Notes under the pieces: model-generated | Databases searched by the model: none | What the model was told of the DNA's origin: nothing | The model's input: only the letters and a program-made list of their open reading frames with translations | Part shown: positions 46,650 through 55,710 of the stretch, piece after piece | Layout of the letters: every line of letters begins with the position of its first letter | Position numbering within the stretch: the first letter of the stretch is position 1 | Assembly (NCBI RefSeq): GCF_022811845.1 | Contig: NZ_CP064266.1 | Location: 4,774,001 to 4,838,000 of the forward strand | Direction: 5' to 3' | Origin: Bacillus pseudomycoides | Lineage (GTDB): Bacteria > Bacillota > Bacilli > Bacillales > Bacillaceae_G | Length of the DNA stretch: 64,000 bases | Made by a program: the position numbers and the translations under genes

Positions 46650-46862
46650 TTATTTAATGATAAAAGCTACAATTCCTAAAATTACACATAGAATTCCGCT
46701 TAATAATTGTCCTAGTCCAGAAGCCTGTCCAAGAATTAATAAATTGAAAAGATTTTTTCTTGTTTGGGTTTTTCCTACGAATGCATCATCCGTTTTCATT
46801 CTATATATACCCCATGAGATTAGTACTACTCCAAAAACTATAAGTAATAATTTTAAAGCCAT
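46650..46862 (-). CDS. Small two-helix membrane protein
   Basis: A 70-residue protein: helix near residues 2-20, a polar linker (KTQTRKNLFN) and a second helix with GLGQLLSGILCVILG. GGAGG precedes the ATG. A frameshifted paralogue lies at 38936-39102. Its size and neighbour (CPBP) suggest an immunity-type role, but this is inference. Confidence 0.6.
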   Translation of the reverse strand: MALKLLLIVFGVVLISWGIYRMKTDDAFVGKTQTRKNLFNLLILGQASGLGQLLSGILCVILGIVAFIIK

Positions 46863-47103
46863 ATAGTCATACCTCCGAGACTATAAGAATTAAATTAGGT
46901 TTTATTTTAAAAGGATAGTTATATACATTTTCATATTTTTATACAGTAAGAGATTCTCAAGGTTTAATAGCGTAATTTCAATTGTGTAAAAACATCTATG
47001 TTTTCGTCAATCTCAAAAGATAGCAACAGCAAAAAATAATATTGAGTATCTCTTAAAAAAAATAAAATAGGTCATACTTTTAAAAATATACTTTTTTGTA
47101 TCC

Positions 47104-49326
47104 TTAATAACCTTTGTGTCCGTGGCTGTCAAATTTATAGGTTTTCCCGTTAATTTCAACACTAGTATTTTGATAAATTGATCCATCTTCTTTAGCATAA
47201 TACGTAAAGTATCCATAATAAGGGAAGTGATATCCACCACCAACACTGAACCATCCAATCTTAGCTTCTCCAGAACTCTCGAAATAATAATATTTATCGT
47301 CAATTTGTTGCCAACCCGTTTTCATTACGCCTTTATCGTCAAAGTAGTATATCTTACCATCAACTTTTTTGAATCCTGTCAGCGCAGCTTGCCCATCATT
47401 ATTAAAATAATATTTTATTCCATCAATAGTTTCATGACCATCTAAAGTATAGTGAATACCATCTTTAAAATGATATGATTTCCCATCAATTACCTTCCAT
47501 CCCGAATAGTAAGGTCCATCCTCTAAAGTATAATATCTGATTGCAGGCTGCTCGGGTCCATCAAATCCAGGTAGTAGGACCTTAGAGATTCCCGTTTTTC
47601 TAATAGATCCGTCCGCCTCAAAGATTACACTTTTCTCGCCAAGAGTAACCGTAATACCACGGTTTAGTGTTTCCCCATTCAGATCCGAAACGCTTTCAAG
47701 CACGCCTTTATCAGAAAAATGAAGAATGACATCTTGATCTTCTAAACGCAGGTCATTTTTATAAACCTCGCAATTTTTAAAATAGTAAATTTTACCTTCT
47801 ATTTCTTGTACACCTTCTTGAATATATGCTCCAGAAGCATCTGAATAACGCGTTCCATTCCAGGCTGATCGTTGTAATTCACCGGAATCCTTGAAGTTAT
47901 AATACTTATCTTTAATCTGTATGTCGGATGAATTTCCTGTTACCATTTTGTTAGACTCTGGATTAAAATAGTACGTATTCCCCTCAATATCCTGCCAGCC
48001 CTTCAAGAGAACTCCCGAAGCATCTGCATAATAATAATCATTACCTTGGTTTACCCAACTATTTCTTATCACATTTCCAGAGGAATCGTATGCAGTTGCT
48101 GGAGAAGCGTTATTTGATTCATCTTCGTATTTGAACTCTACCTTTTCATACCTCTGTTTTACATTTTCTTTACCTGGATACCATTCTTTTAACCAGTTGT
48201 GAACTTCATTGTTGTTTTTTTCAGGGAAACTAATTTCAGAGATGTAACCCGAGTGGGATTGGAATGCATGACCATTATAATTACCAGCCAGACGTACTCC
48301 ATTTTTGTTTACTAAATGAAATTGGGATTTACCTTCAGAAGAATTTTCTGTCTGAACGAGCTCAAACACTTCATCATCACCAATCGAATCAGAATATTGA
48401 AGCGCATTTCCTTCTTTCCCTGAAAGATATTTTGAATCTGTTTTTACTAATACCTTATTCGTCCCTTTTTTATATGGGATAATTTGATAAGGCTTACCGT
48501 CATTTAACTTAGTAAAATCTAGCTCAATAGATGTCTCTAGAATGTTAATACGCTCCGCCAATACATCAGATAATCGATCATAAAAATCTGCACGAGCTTT
48601 AGGTTCATTATTAACATAGTTGTCAAGGACATCTTTAGATACTGGCTTTGAAGTCAATGTTATCAATTGTTTTTGCTTATCTGATAATTTATTTGCTATC
48701 TGATCAAATAGGTAATCCGAACTTCTAGCAATCACCGTCCAATCGCTAGCGGGGTCGTTGGCATATTTTTTATAAAGTGGCAGAAGAAATCTTGGGTTTT
48801 TACCAGATGCTTTTTCTACAAATGCATGTTGGCCTTGATTCATCACAACTCCGGTCTTTCCTTCGTCTAATTGTGCTTGTGTAATGTAAAGAAGATCGTG
48901 TTCTGAGACATTTTCTGCATTAGGGTTTAAATCTATAATTGCACCTGCTTCAGTAATTTTAAGCTGCTGCCCAGATTTTAGTTGATGAATTTCAATTCTT
49001 CCATTTGGATAGCGTACTTTAACTGGTTTAAGAAAATTCAAATCACCGTAAGTATGATACATGGAAATATTAAATTCCCCAGATGTAAAACTAGGAGCCT
49101 GATAAGTTTCGTTTTCTGCATATACATCAATGTGAGTGCCTGGGTCTGGATTATCTGGGGTTATTCCAAGTGCTTCATAAGTGTTTGCTACAGCACCTAA
49201 TACAGTAATAGTTATATCTAATACCGCACCTATCCCTGCGCTAGCCTTATTTTCTGCAATAGGAGCTACTGAAAAAAGGATACCTAATGCTGCTGTGGCA
49301 GGAATGACTTTTTTTTCCAAACCCAC
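47104..49326 (-). CDS. Secreted protein with cell-wall-binding repeats, N-terminus frameshifted
   Basis: About 740 residues. A signal-peptide-like segment (VIPATAALGILFSVAPIAE ... ASA) is followed by ~380 residues of unknown fold, a beta-trefoil-like stretch (~290-380), then about ten glucan/choline-binding-type repeats to the C-terminus (GWQDIEGNTYYF, GFKKVDGKIYYFDDKG, GWQQIDDKYYYFESSG). The good start is ATG 49348 with AAGGAAGG. It reads MKKTFKTSGFGKK and then shifts out of frame in an A8 run; seven A would restore it. The GTG at 49326 lacks a ribosome site. It may be a toxin or surface adhesin. Confidence 0.65.
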   Translation of the reverse strand: MGLEKKVIPATAALGILFSVAPIAENKASAGIGAVLDITITVLGAVANTYEALGITPDNPDPGTHIDVYAENETYQAPSFTSGEFNISMYHTYGDLNFLKPVKVRYPNGRIEIHQLKSGQQLKITEAGAIIDLNPNAENVSEHDLLYITQAQLDEGKTGVVMNQGQHAFVEKASGKNPRFLLPLYKKYANDPASDWTVIARSSDYLFDQIANKLSDKQKQLITLTSKPVSKDVLDNYVNNEPKARADFYDRLSDVLAERINILETSIELDFTKLNDGKPYQIIPYKKGTNKVLVKTDSKYLSGKEGNALQYSDSIGDDEVFELVQTENSSEGKSQFHLVNKNGVRLAGNYNGHAFQSHSGYISEISFPEKNNNEVHNWLKEWYPGKENVKQRYEKVEFKYEDESNNASPATAYDSSGNVIRNSWVNQGNDYYYADASGVLLKGWQDIEGNTYYFNPESNKMVTGNSSDIQIKDKYYNFKDSGELQRSAWNGTRYSDASGAYIQEGVQEIEGKIYYFKNCEVYKNDLRLEDQDVILHFSDKGVLESVSDLNGETLNRGITVTLGEKSVIFEADGSIRKTGISKVLLPGFDGPEQPAIRYYTLEDGPYYSGWKVIDGKSYHFKDGIHYTLDGHETIDGIKYYFNNDGQAALTGFKKVDGKIYYFDDKGVMKTGWQQIDDKYYYFESSGEAKIGWFSVGGGYHFPYYGYFTYYAKEDGSIYQNTSVEINGKTYKFDSHGHKGY

Positions 49327-49548
49327 TTGTTTTAAATGTTTTTTTCATTTTTGTTTTCCTTCCTTAGTAAAACTTAGATTAGATTGCTTACACACAATAA
49401 TGTAAAGGAATAAGCACCAAGAGATCACCTTAACTTCTTTTTGTCTTTTCATTCATCATGTTGTTCTTCACTCTTTGCTTATACCTTTTACTACCGACTT
49501 ATCTAAAATAGCTGCCGGGAAGTTCATTTTATTTTAAATAGCTTTCAT

Positions 49549-49602
49549 TTCCCTTTCTTAAATATTACAAAAGTCTTTCAATGATTACAAAAGTCTTGCG
49601 AT
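49549..49602 (-). promoter_or_regulatory. Upstream block shared with the ETX/MTX2-like gene
   Basis: TTCCCTTTCTTAAATATTAC plus AAAAGTCTTTCA (49549-49580) and a second TTACAAAAGTCTTGCGAT (49585-49602) recur at 51415-51447, upstream of the next toxin gene. It is a candidate common control site. Confidence 0.5.
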
Positions 49603-49923
49603 AGTTATAAAATATTACAAAATCTGTAATATATAGAAGTGTTAAACATTAATAAGTGGAAGAAAAAATAATTAATTAGAAGTATCTATAGAGAAAAACA
49701 ACATAAAAACCCCGCTTTTTTTTAGAAGATCAGGGCATCTGAGCGCGTTTGAGAGCTTTTTCTACCACATACGAGGATGAAACCAAAGGAAGAATGTGAG
49801 TACAGGTCATGTTTTGTTCTGCATAACAGCAACTTCTATGCCCAAAAATTAAAATGGATTTATATAGGTAAGAGGTAATCAATTACTAATAATACAGGAA
49901 CCTACAATTTTATGAATTACACG

Positions 49924-49960
49924 AAAAAAGACATAGAATATGAATTCTATGTCTTTTTTA
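49924..49960 (-). terminator. Terminator of the ETX/MTX2-like gene
   Basis: Stem AAAAAAGACATAGAAT / ATTCTATGTCTTTTTT. Between 49603 and 49923 no gene is seen. Confidence 0.8.
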
Positions 49961-49999
49961 TAGAGTAATTTATAAAATAAGGACGAGTTTCGATTAAGT

Positions 50000-51283
50000 T
50001 TATTTTTCTAACACATCTGAGCGAATTAATTTTAAATCATCTGTTTTAATTGCACCTGTTGAAGTAGATGATACTTTTACTTTTGTAGATGTATCCCAAT
50101 AATGGCCACCTTGCCAGAACTGTGCGAAAGGTGATTTTACTGTTTTATTTACAATTCCAGCAGCTACTGAACCTGGTTTTAATGTATATTCAGCAGTAAC
50201 TTGATACAATGCGGCTGTAATCGTTCTATCTGATTCGTTCGTAAGACTAAATTTACGGGATACCGTTTGTTCTTCACTTAATGAGATACTTGTACCAAAT
50301 GTACTTTGGAACTCATAGCTTGCTCCAATTTCGAAAACATCTTCAATACCAAAACCAGCATTTACACCTACTGTGTGAGCAAATGATTGCGATTGTTCAT
50401 TCGTCAGCCCTGTTGTGATGTCAAAGGATACCTCGTATCCTGTATTTTTAGCTGGAATAGATGCGGATCCACCAGGAACTTTCTTTAGATATTTCTTTTC
50501 AGTTAATACAGCATCTTTTAGTGGATTAAACGGTGTTTTCGCTGAATAACCAATTGTTACGGCCTTTTCAGCACCCCAATTATTGTCGCCCCAAATTACT
50601 TGGATTCCAAGTTCATCTAAACTTTTCTTTCCGAATTCCTCTAGAATAGCTCTTTTTAAGCCGCCTGGTCCTTCAAAAAATTCTGGTAACCACCATGAAT
50701 TTTCAGCTTCGCTTTTTTCGTAATATTTAGATTGCAATATTTTTTGCACATCAGGATCATTTGGATTTTGCGCATAACGGGTATGGAAGAAGTTTTCCAA
50801 CGCTTCCAGAACAAGTCCTTTTACAAAGGACTCTCCATAAGTGCTTCCAAAATATTCTTCGATTTGGGATTGGCTATATCCCATAGATTGTAAGTCATAA
50901 TAAAATCTAGGTGGCGGATCCATTTTTCGTAACTCTTTGTTTCTCCAATCCCCAATAATTTTATTACCATTTGTATAATTATAATCTAAATATAAATATT
51001 GAAGAGGTTTTGCTTCCTTGATATGGGGTGGTGTAACAGATGGAAAATTCGCTTTAATAACATGATTATTAATATAATCTGCATTAAACTCTTGGTTTAC
51101 ATTAGAATTTTCTTCAGATACCTGTCCATCTTTAAGATTTAATGATGGATTTTCTTTTTCAACAGAAGTGATTGCACTAGAAGCTGAAGATACTGTACTT
51201 GCTTCTGCTTTTAAAGAGAAAACTGGACTTGCTAGAACAGCAAATGCTAATGCTGTAGGAATCACTTTTTTCTTATTAATCAT
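50000..51283 (-). CDS. ETX/MTX2-like aerolysin-type pore-forming toxin
   Basis: A 427-residue secreted protein: signal peptide (INKKKVIPTALAFAVLASPV ... KAEAS), a variable head (~60-230), then the beta-rich body. The body contains alternating Ser/Thr-rich strands typical of aerolysin-fold toxins (VSFDITTGLTNEQSQSFAHT, YEFQSTFGTSISLSEEQTVS) and a YWDTSTKVKVSSTSTG end. Family members oligomerise and insert a beta-barrel in host membranes; several are pesticidal. AAAGGAAG precedes the ATG. The target host is unknown. Confidence 0.7.
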   Translation of the reverse strand: MINKKKVIPTALAFAVLASPVFSLKAEASTVSSASSAITSVEKENPSLNLKDGQVSEENSNVNQEFNADYINNHVIKANFPSVTPPHIKEAKPLQYLYLDYNYTNGNKIIGDWRNKELRKMDPPPRFYYDLQSMGYSQSQIEEYFGSTYGESFVKGLVLEALENFFHTRYAQNPNDPDVQKILQSKYYEKSEAENSWWLPEFFEGPGGLKRAILEEFGKKSLDELGIQVIWGDNNWGAEKAVTIGYSAKTPFNPLKDAVLTEKKYLKKVPGGSASIPAKNTGYEVSFDITTGLTNEQSQSFAHTVGVNAGFGIEDVFEIGASYEFQSTFGTSISLSEEQTVSRKFSLTNESDRTITAALYQVTAEYTLKPGSVAAGIVNKTVKSPFAQFWQGGHYWDTSTKVKVSSTSTGAIKTDDLKLIRSDVLEK

Positions 51284-51414
51284 GTGATTTCTTCCTTTCT
51301 TTCTTTCATTATTTTTATGAATCTATAAAACATAAAATTATACCGTACATTGCTTATACTTTTTTATACGGATCAAAATTTATATATTCTTATATTAATA
51401 TTTAAATATAACAA

Positions 51415-51447
51415 TTCCCTTTCATAAATGTTACAAAAGTCTTGCAT
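51415..51447 (-). promoter_or_regulatory. Shared upstream block of the ETX/MTX2-like gene
   Basis: TTCCCTTTCATAAATGTTAC then AAAAGTCTTGCAT matches 49549-49602 closely, in the same position and orientation relative to its gene. Confidence 0.5.
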
Positions 51448-51451
51448 AATC

Positions 51452-52510
51452 TTATTTTTTTTCTGATGTAACAGGAAGAGTAAACCAAAACTCACTCCCT
51501 TGTTTACCATCTGAACGATTTCGTACACCAATTTTGCCTTTGTGCATTTCAATTAATGATTGTGCAATGGCTAATCCAAGTCCAGATCCCCCAGATTGTG
51601 AGCTTCTTGATGGATCTGTTCTAAAAAAGCGTTCAAATATGCGCAGTTGATCACTATAAGCAATGCCTTCTCCTTCATCACGTACAATGAATTGAAGGTG
51701 TTGCTTCTGCTTATTTTCCTCTACAATTAACTCAATTGTTCCAGACACTGGAGAATATTGAATTGCATTATGTAACAAATTACTGATGACCCGTGCTATC
51801 TTGCAAGGCATAATCCAGAGCTTAGGCAATGTATCAGAAACTTGTAATTGCAAATGGATCTGTTTTTCTTCTAATAAAATAGAATGTGAATCTAGCACTT
51901 CTAATAGAATACGATCCATATGTGTGAAACTTGGATAAAAGTCTTCTTGTCCAAGTTCTAACTTAGAAAGATCAAATAAGTCATTAATTAATCCACTTAA
52001 TCTTTGTATTTCTTTATGGATTGTCGTTAAGTACTGCGTTTTCATTTCGGGATTTGCAATCACATCATCTTGTAATGCTTCAATCATCAATTGTATGCTA
52101 GCCATAGGTGTTCGTAAGTCATGTGAAATATTCGCAATGAGCTCTGTACGTGCTTTTTCTCCTTCTTCTAATTTAGTAAACCCTTCTTTTAATTTTTTAG
52201 CCATTTGTTGAAAAGCTGCCGCTAATTCTTTAAACTCTTGTGGTCCTCGTCCAATTCTATACATCGCTCCAAATTGTCTATCGCTAAATTGTTTTGTTAA
52301 TGCAATTAAATTTTGAATAGATTCCGTAATAGGGCGTGTTAATAGCCAGTAAATTATCGTTGAAAACGCCATTGCTACGGTTACAATTCCTATGAAAAGC
52401 TGTGTTTGTTCCGGTCTAAGTAACATTTTCATTTCGCTATACCAGATAGCACTTACCATAATGCTGGTGCTTAATAGATTCATCAATAACAATTGATTCC
52501 GTAATTTCAT
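51452..52510 (-). CDS. Sensor histidine kinase
   Basis: A 352-residue kinase: two membrane helices (about 5-25 and 38-58) with a very short outer loop, HAMP linker, H-box ANISHDLRTPMASIQ near residue 130, N-box NLLHNAIQYSP, G1 DEGEGIAY, G2 GGSGLGLAIAQ. The short loop suggests membrane-stress or intramembrane sensing. The response regulator normally encoded just upstream survives only as a fragment, so it is an orphan here. Confidence 0.85.
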   Translation of the reverse strand: MKLRNQLLLMNLLSTSIMVSAIWYSEMKMLLRPEQTQLFIGIVTVAMAFSTIIYWLLTRPITESIQNLIALTKQFSDRQFGAMYRIGRGPQEFKELAAAFQQMAKKLKEGFTKLEEGEKARTELIANISHDLRTPMASIQLMIEALQDDVIANPEMKTQYLTTIHKEIQRLSGLINDLFDLSKLELGQEDFYPSFTHMDRILLEVLDSHSILLEEKQIHLQLQVSDTLPKLWIMPCKIARVISNLLHNAIQYSPVSGTIELIVEENKQKQHLQFIVRDEGEGIAYSDQLRIFERFFRTDPSRSSQSGGSGLGLAIAQSLIEMHKGKIGVRNRSDGKQGSEFWFTLPVTSEKK

Positions 52511-52531
52511 ATTGTATTTCTCCCAGTTGTC

Positions 52532-52665
52532 TCAGACCAATAACCTGCGCTTCTCTAACTTTTCACATAGATGATTCATTAACACAGTTACTGCCTTAAT
52601 CTCCTCGTATTCAAGCTCCCAAATTTGTTCAAGAATTCGAGAGTGTAAAAATACATATTTTAAAT
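52532..52665 (-). pseudogene. Response regulator C-terminal remnant (OmpR winged helix)
   Basis: Frame ending TGA 52534-52532 reads SRILEQIWELEYEEIKAVTV ... LCEKLEKRR. This resembles the recognition-helix region of OmpR-type regulators (SR..LEQ(V/I)W..EY...V..H...LR.KLE). Several conserved positions are altered and the receiver domain is absent. It precedes the histidine kinase as a partner regulator would. Confidence 0.5.
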
Positions 52666-52784
52666 GTTTTTTGTAATACAAAGTACCTTAAGTACCCTTT
52701 GTTGTAAAATAAAACTAATATCAGTAAGCACATCTTAGCTTACATACCTTTCAATTTTCTTGCAAAAATATAACAAAATTCTTT

Positions 52785-53069
52785 CAGGAATATCATGAAA
52801 GATCAAAAGGCTTAATTGAAATTGCTAAACTGATTTCTCATTGTATTTCTCGTATGACACTGTATCGTAAGATACTATGGCCAACTGATAATCTAATGGA
52901 GAAAATGAGTAGTTAAATTAATAGTTTACAAAGATGTTAGCATGACAAGAAAATACTTCAATCCAACATCCACTGAGCTACAGCATGCTTTAGACAAGGT
53001 ATTTTCTTGTATTTTCTTGCATTGTAGAAAGGAGAAAAATATGTCCTCAAAACGTGCAAGAGAATTATT
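52785..53069 (+). other. Decayed fragments before IS240
   Basis: 52794-52916 reads HERSKGLIEIAKLISH...ISRMTLYRKI and may be a resolvase C-terminal helix-turn-helix remnant. A 12-bp inverted repeat ACAAGAAAATAC / GTATTTTCTTGT follows at about 52945-53011. Then ATG 53041 with GAAAGGAG starts a frame (MSSKRARELL) that is cut by the IS end at 53070. Confidence 0.35.
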
Positions 53070-53931
53070 GGTTCTGGTGCAAAAACTATAAGATTTATGT
53101 AACTAATCTCTGAAACTTAGACATACTGATACTAGTACTCTAAAAAAGGACGTGATCAGTATGGAAAAGCAAACCCTATTCAAGTGGAAACATTATCAGC
53201 CTGAACTAATCTTATTAACAGTAAGGTGGTACCTACGGTACAATTTGAGCTTCCGTAACCTGGTGGAAATGATGGAGGAAAGAGGATTATCCATTGCTCA
53301 CACAACGATTATGCGCTGGGTTCATCAATATGGACCTCAATTAGAAGAGAAAGTACGACATCATCTAAAATCAACAAATGATTCATGGAGAGTCGATGAA
53401 ACCTATATTAAAGTAAAAGGGCAATGGATGTATTTATATCGTGTCGTTGATTCAGAAGGGAATACCATTGATTTTTATCTAAGTAAATCAAGAGATAAAC
53501 AAGCCGCCAAGTGTTTTTTCAAGAAAGCCCTGGCTTTTTCGTACGTTTCTAAACCACGCGTGATAACAGTAGATAAGAACCCTGCCTATCCTGTAGCAAT
53601 TCAAGCGTTGAAAGAAGAAAAACATATGCCTGAAGGCATAAAGCTAAGACAAGTTAGATATCTCAATAATATAGTGGAACAAGATCATCGTTTTATTAAG
53701 AAACGTGTGCGTTCTATGTTAGGGTTCAAGTCTTTTGGCACAGCTACATCCATTCTTGCAGGAGTAGAAGTCATGCATATGATTAAAAAAGAACAGATTG
53801 ATTTACGGGATCAGTCTGTTCAAAATCAGAAAGAATTCATCCATCAATTGTTTGGGCTAACAGCATAAAATACAATTCCGCTCGAAATATATGTGCTATA
53901 TTCTCTTTTATTTTATCTTTGCACCAGAACC
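53070..53931 (+). mobile_element. IS240-like IS6-family element, 862 bp
   Basis: Ends GGTTCTGGTGCAAA (53070-53083) and the complement TTTGCACCAGAACC (53918-53931). Size and ends match the IS240 type. The 8-bp flanks differ (GAATTATT / ATCTTATG). Its right end interrupts the phage terminase gene. Confidence 0.9.
53161..53868 (+). CDS. IS240-type transposase (IS6 family)
   Basis: A 235-residue, apparently intact DDE transposase: N-terminal helix-turn-helix (LSFRNLVEMMEERGLSIAHT), first Asp in RVDETYIKVKG, second in ITVDKNPAYP, Glu in VEQDHRFIKKR. ATG 53161 follows AAGGACGTGA. As the only intact IS6 transposase here it could act on both IS6-type elements if the ends are compatible. Confidence 0.9.
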   Translation: MEKQTLFKWKHYQPELILLTVRWYLRYNLSFRNLVEMMEERGLSIAHTTIMRWVHQYGPQLEEKVRHHLKSTNDSWRVDETYIKVKGQWMYLYRVVDSEGNTIDFYLSKSRDKQAAKCFFKKALAFSYVSKPRVITVDKNPAYPVAIQALKEEKHMPEGIKLRQVRYLNNIVEQDHRFIKKRVRSMLGFKSFGTATSILAGVEVMHMIKKEQIDLRDQSVQNQKEFIHQLFGLTA

Positions 53932-54236
53932 ATCTTATGTACAAAACCAAACGATGCAGCTAAAAATGCCTTTTGCCACAACTCTAATTCAATCGGCTTA
54001 CCGCCCCATTTACCTTTCGAGTGTTTGCAAAAATTCTCAATGAATTCAATAACATGGTTAACTTTTTTAGGATCATACTCATACACAGAAGAACTATCAT
54101 AAACATCATCAACAAGTTTCTTATATATACGCCTAACCTTGTTAGATACAATTTCTTCGCCAGATTCGATTTTATTGTAATACTCAATAATCGGGTTATA
54201 AGTTAAAGGATACTGCTTTCTTACTCGTTTACTCAT
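53932..54236 (-). pseudogene. Phage terminase large subunit, N-terminal ~100 residues, cut by IS240
   Basis: Starts at ATG 54236 (overlapping the small subunit stop). It shows the N-terminal pattern of large terminases: NPIIEYYNKIESGE, VRRIYKKLVDD, HSKGKWGGKPIELELWQKAF and AASFGFVHK. The Walker motifs and nuclease domain are missing because the gene ends at the IS boundary. Confidence 0.75.
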
Positions 54237-54595
54237 TTATCAGCCACAAATTCATCGAATCCGTCATCATCTTCTTTAGGTTGCTCTTTAGGCAATAGAT
54301 CAGTTAGTTGCTTCATAACCTGAACATGATTTTTTATCATAGTGTTATATACTTCTACAGCGGATGATTTTTTAATACCGAATTGATTTGCTCCATTTTG
54401 ATATGTTTCTGTAACGCCATTCTTATTTATTTCTTTTTGTAAGTCTTCTAAAGTGACAGCCATAAAAGCAGCATTTTTTATGAGGGAAGAAACAGCCCTT
54501 TTTTTCTTAGGATCTAAATTCTTCAATAAACTGTTTAATCGTGTCATTTCCCGCTTAATTCTTTTTTCTTTTTCTATATCTAGGTTTTCGCTCAT
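54233..54595 (-). CDS. Phage terminase small subunit (P27 type)
   Basis: A 120-residue helical protein with the P27-like pattern of a central coiled region and YNTMIKNHVQVMKQLTDLLP. It directly precedes and overlaps the large subunit gene. It would recognise the phage packaging site; with the large subunit broken, packaging is lost. Confidence 0.7.
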   Translation of the reverse strand: MSENLDIEKEKRIKREMTRLNSLLKNLDPKKKRAVSSLIKNAAFMAVTLEDLQKEINKNGVTETYQNGANQFGIKKSSAVEVYNTMIKNHVQVMKQLTDLLPKEQPKEDDDGFDEFVADK

Positions 54596-54754
54596 AAAAC
54601 ATCACTCCTTTCATGACCACACCCCCTATGAAGATGACCCATGTGTTACATGAAGATCCCCCCTCGGTCCCTATAAGACTTCAAAATTTATTTTTTTAAG
54701 GGGGGATTAGATTATTTTTATTTTCTTCTATGAAATTATTGATCAGTTTATTAA

Positions 54755-55027
54755 TTATTCATTCCAACCACCAACAAAACGAATCATTTCAGCTTCCATA
54801 ACTCTTTTACAGTGTTCAACTAAATGAGGCTTACAATTATTTATTACTAATACATGTTTCTTTACTTGGAGTAAGTCCATGCTTACTTTATATGTATCTT
54901 CACTTGTATCAGCAATTTGTACATCTTCCTTTAGCTTGAGTGCTTCAATTAATTCTTTTGTGGAGAATTTAGATAATACTTCTAATACATCTTTAAATCC
55001 GATTTTATCTTGCCGTACTCCATCCAT
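54755..55027 (-). CDS. Small phage protein, function unknown
   Basis: A 90-residue protein with AGGAGGGATAAGG before the ATG. It overlaps the 3' end of the HNH gene, as in tightly packed phage operons. Predicted alpha/beta; no family recognised. Confidence 0.5.
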   Translation of the reverse strand: MDGVRQDKIGFKDVLEVLSKFSTKELIEALKLKEDVQIADTSEDTYKVSMDLLQVKKHVLVINNCKPHLVEHCKRVMEAEMIRFVGGWNE

Positions 55028-55331
55028 CCTTATCCCTCCTAATCAAATCACCATTCTCATCAAACATTACATCTTCTCTAATCAATACAGACTTACCAAA
55101 TGTCTTTGTATTATGGCAAGGTAAGCATAAGTATTGTAGGTTATCATAGTTCAATGTTATATCTGGATTGTTTATACTATCAGGTGTTATCTCAACAATA
55201 TGGTCCACAATGTACCCGGGCTCTTCTTTGCAATGCTCACACATACCATCTAATGTTGTAGATATGTATGATGCCCTACACTTCTTCCAGGCTGTTGATT
55301 TATAAAAGTGTTTTGCATATTCCTTTGCCAT
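55005..55331 (-). CDS. Phage HNH endonuclease
   Basis: A 108-residue protein with the HNH/zinc layout CEHCKEEPGYIVDHIVEITP ... NYDNLQYLCLPCHNTKT. HNH nucleases encoded next to terminase genes commonly assist DNA packaging. Confidence 0.85.
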   Translation of the reverse strand: MAKEYAKHFYKSTAWKKCRASYISTTLDGMCEHCKEEPGYIVDHIVEITPDSINNPDITLNYDNLQYLCLPCHNTKTFGKSVLIREDVMFDENGDLIRRDKDGWSTAR

Positions 55332-55496
55332 TCATCGTACACCTCTTAAAGGTTTACTTTGTTTTTCCTTATCAAGCCAATTAACGTATCGAATCAGTTC
55401 ATTAATCTTGTTTATTATTTCTTCATTATTAGGAAGCCCAGATACTTGTGTTCCATCTTCTTTATCTTCCACAACAATTCTTTTTAACACTTCCAT
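55332..55496 (-). CDS. Small phage protein, function unknown
   Basis: A 54-residue protein from ATG 55496 (AGGTGGTGATGGG upstream) whose stop abuts the HNH gene. Charged, helical C-terminal half (NEEIINKINELIRYVNWLDK). No family recognised. Confidence 0.5.
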   Translation of the reverse strand: MEVLKRIVVEDKEDGTQVSGLPNNEEIINKINELIRYVNWLDKEKQSKPLRGVR

Positions 55497-55525
55497 CCCA
55501 TCACCACCTATGTAATTTTTACATA

Positions 55526-55668
55526 ATAAAAAGAAGAGCACCTGTTTCCGCAAGCGCTCCTCGTTGGGTAAGGTGGGATTACAAGATTCCTTTTAACAAA
55601 AGTTAAGAGGTACAAGTAGTATATGCTCGTCCTTCTCAAGATGTGAAAAGAGTAACCATGCATCAGTT
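55526..55668 (-). ncRNA. Small-RNA-like unit V3
   Basis: A -10 TATAGT (55680-55675) is followed by ~140 nt without a frame and a hairpin GGAGCGCTTGC ... GGTGCTCTTCTTTTT ending near 55526. See the finding on the - strand cluster. Confidence 0.4.
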
Positions 55669-55710
55669 GCCCCTACTATACGGTAAATGAAGTTTTACTT
55701 TTAAAAAGTA

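Noticed and set aside
53913..53931. Extension of the terminase frame into IS240
   Set aside because: The last codons (about six) read the insertion sequence end and are not phage sequence.
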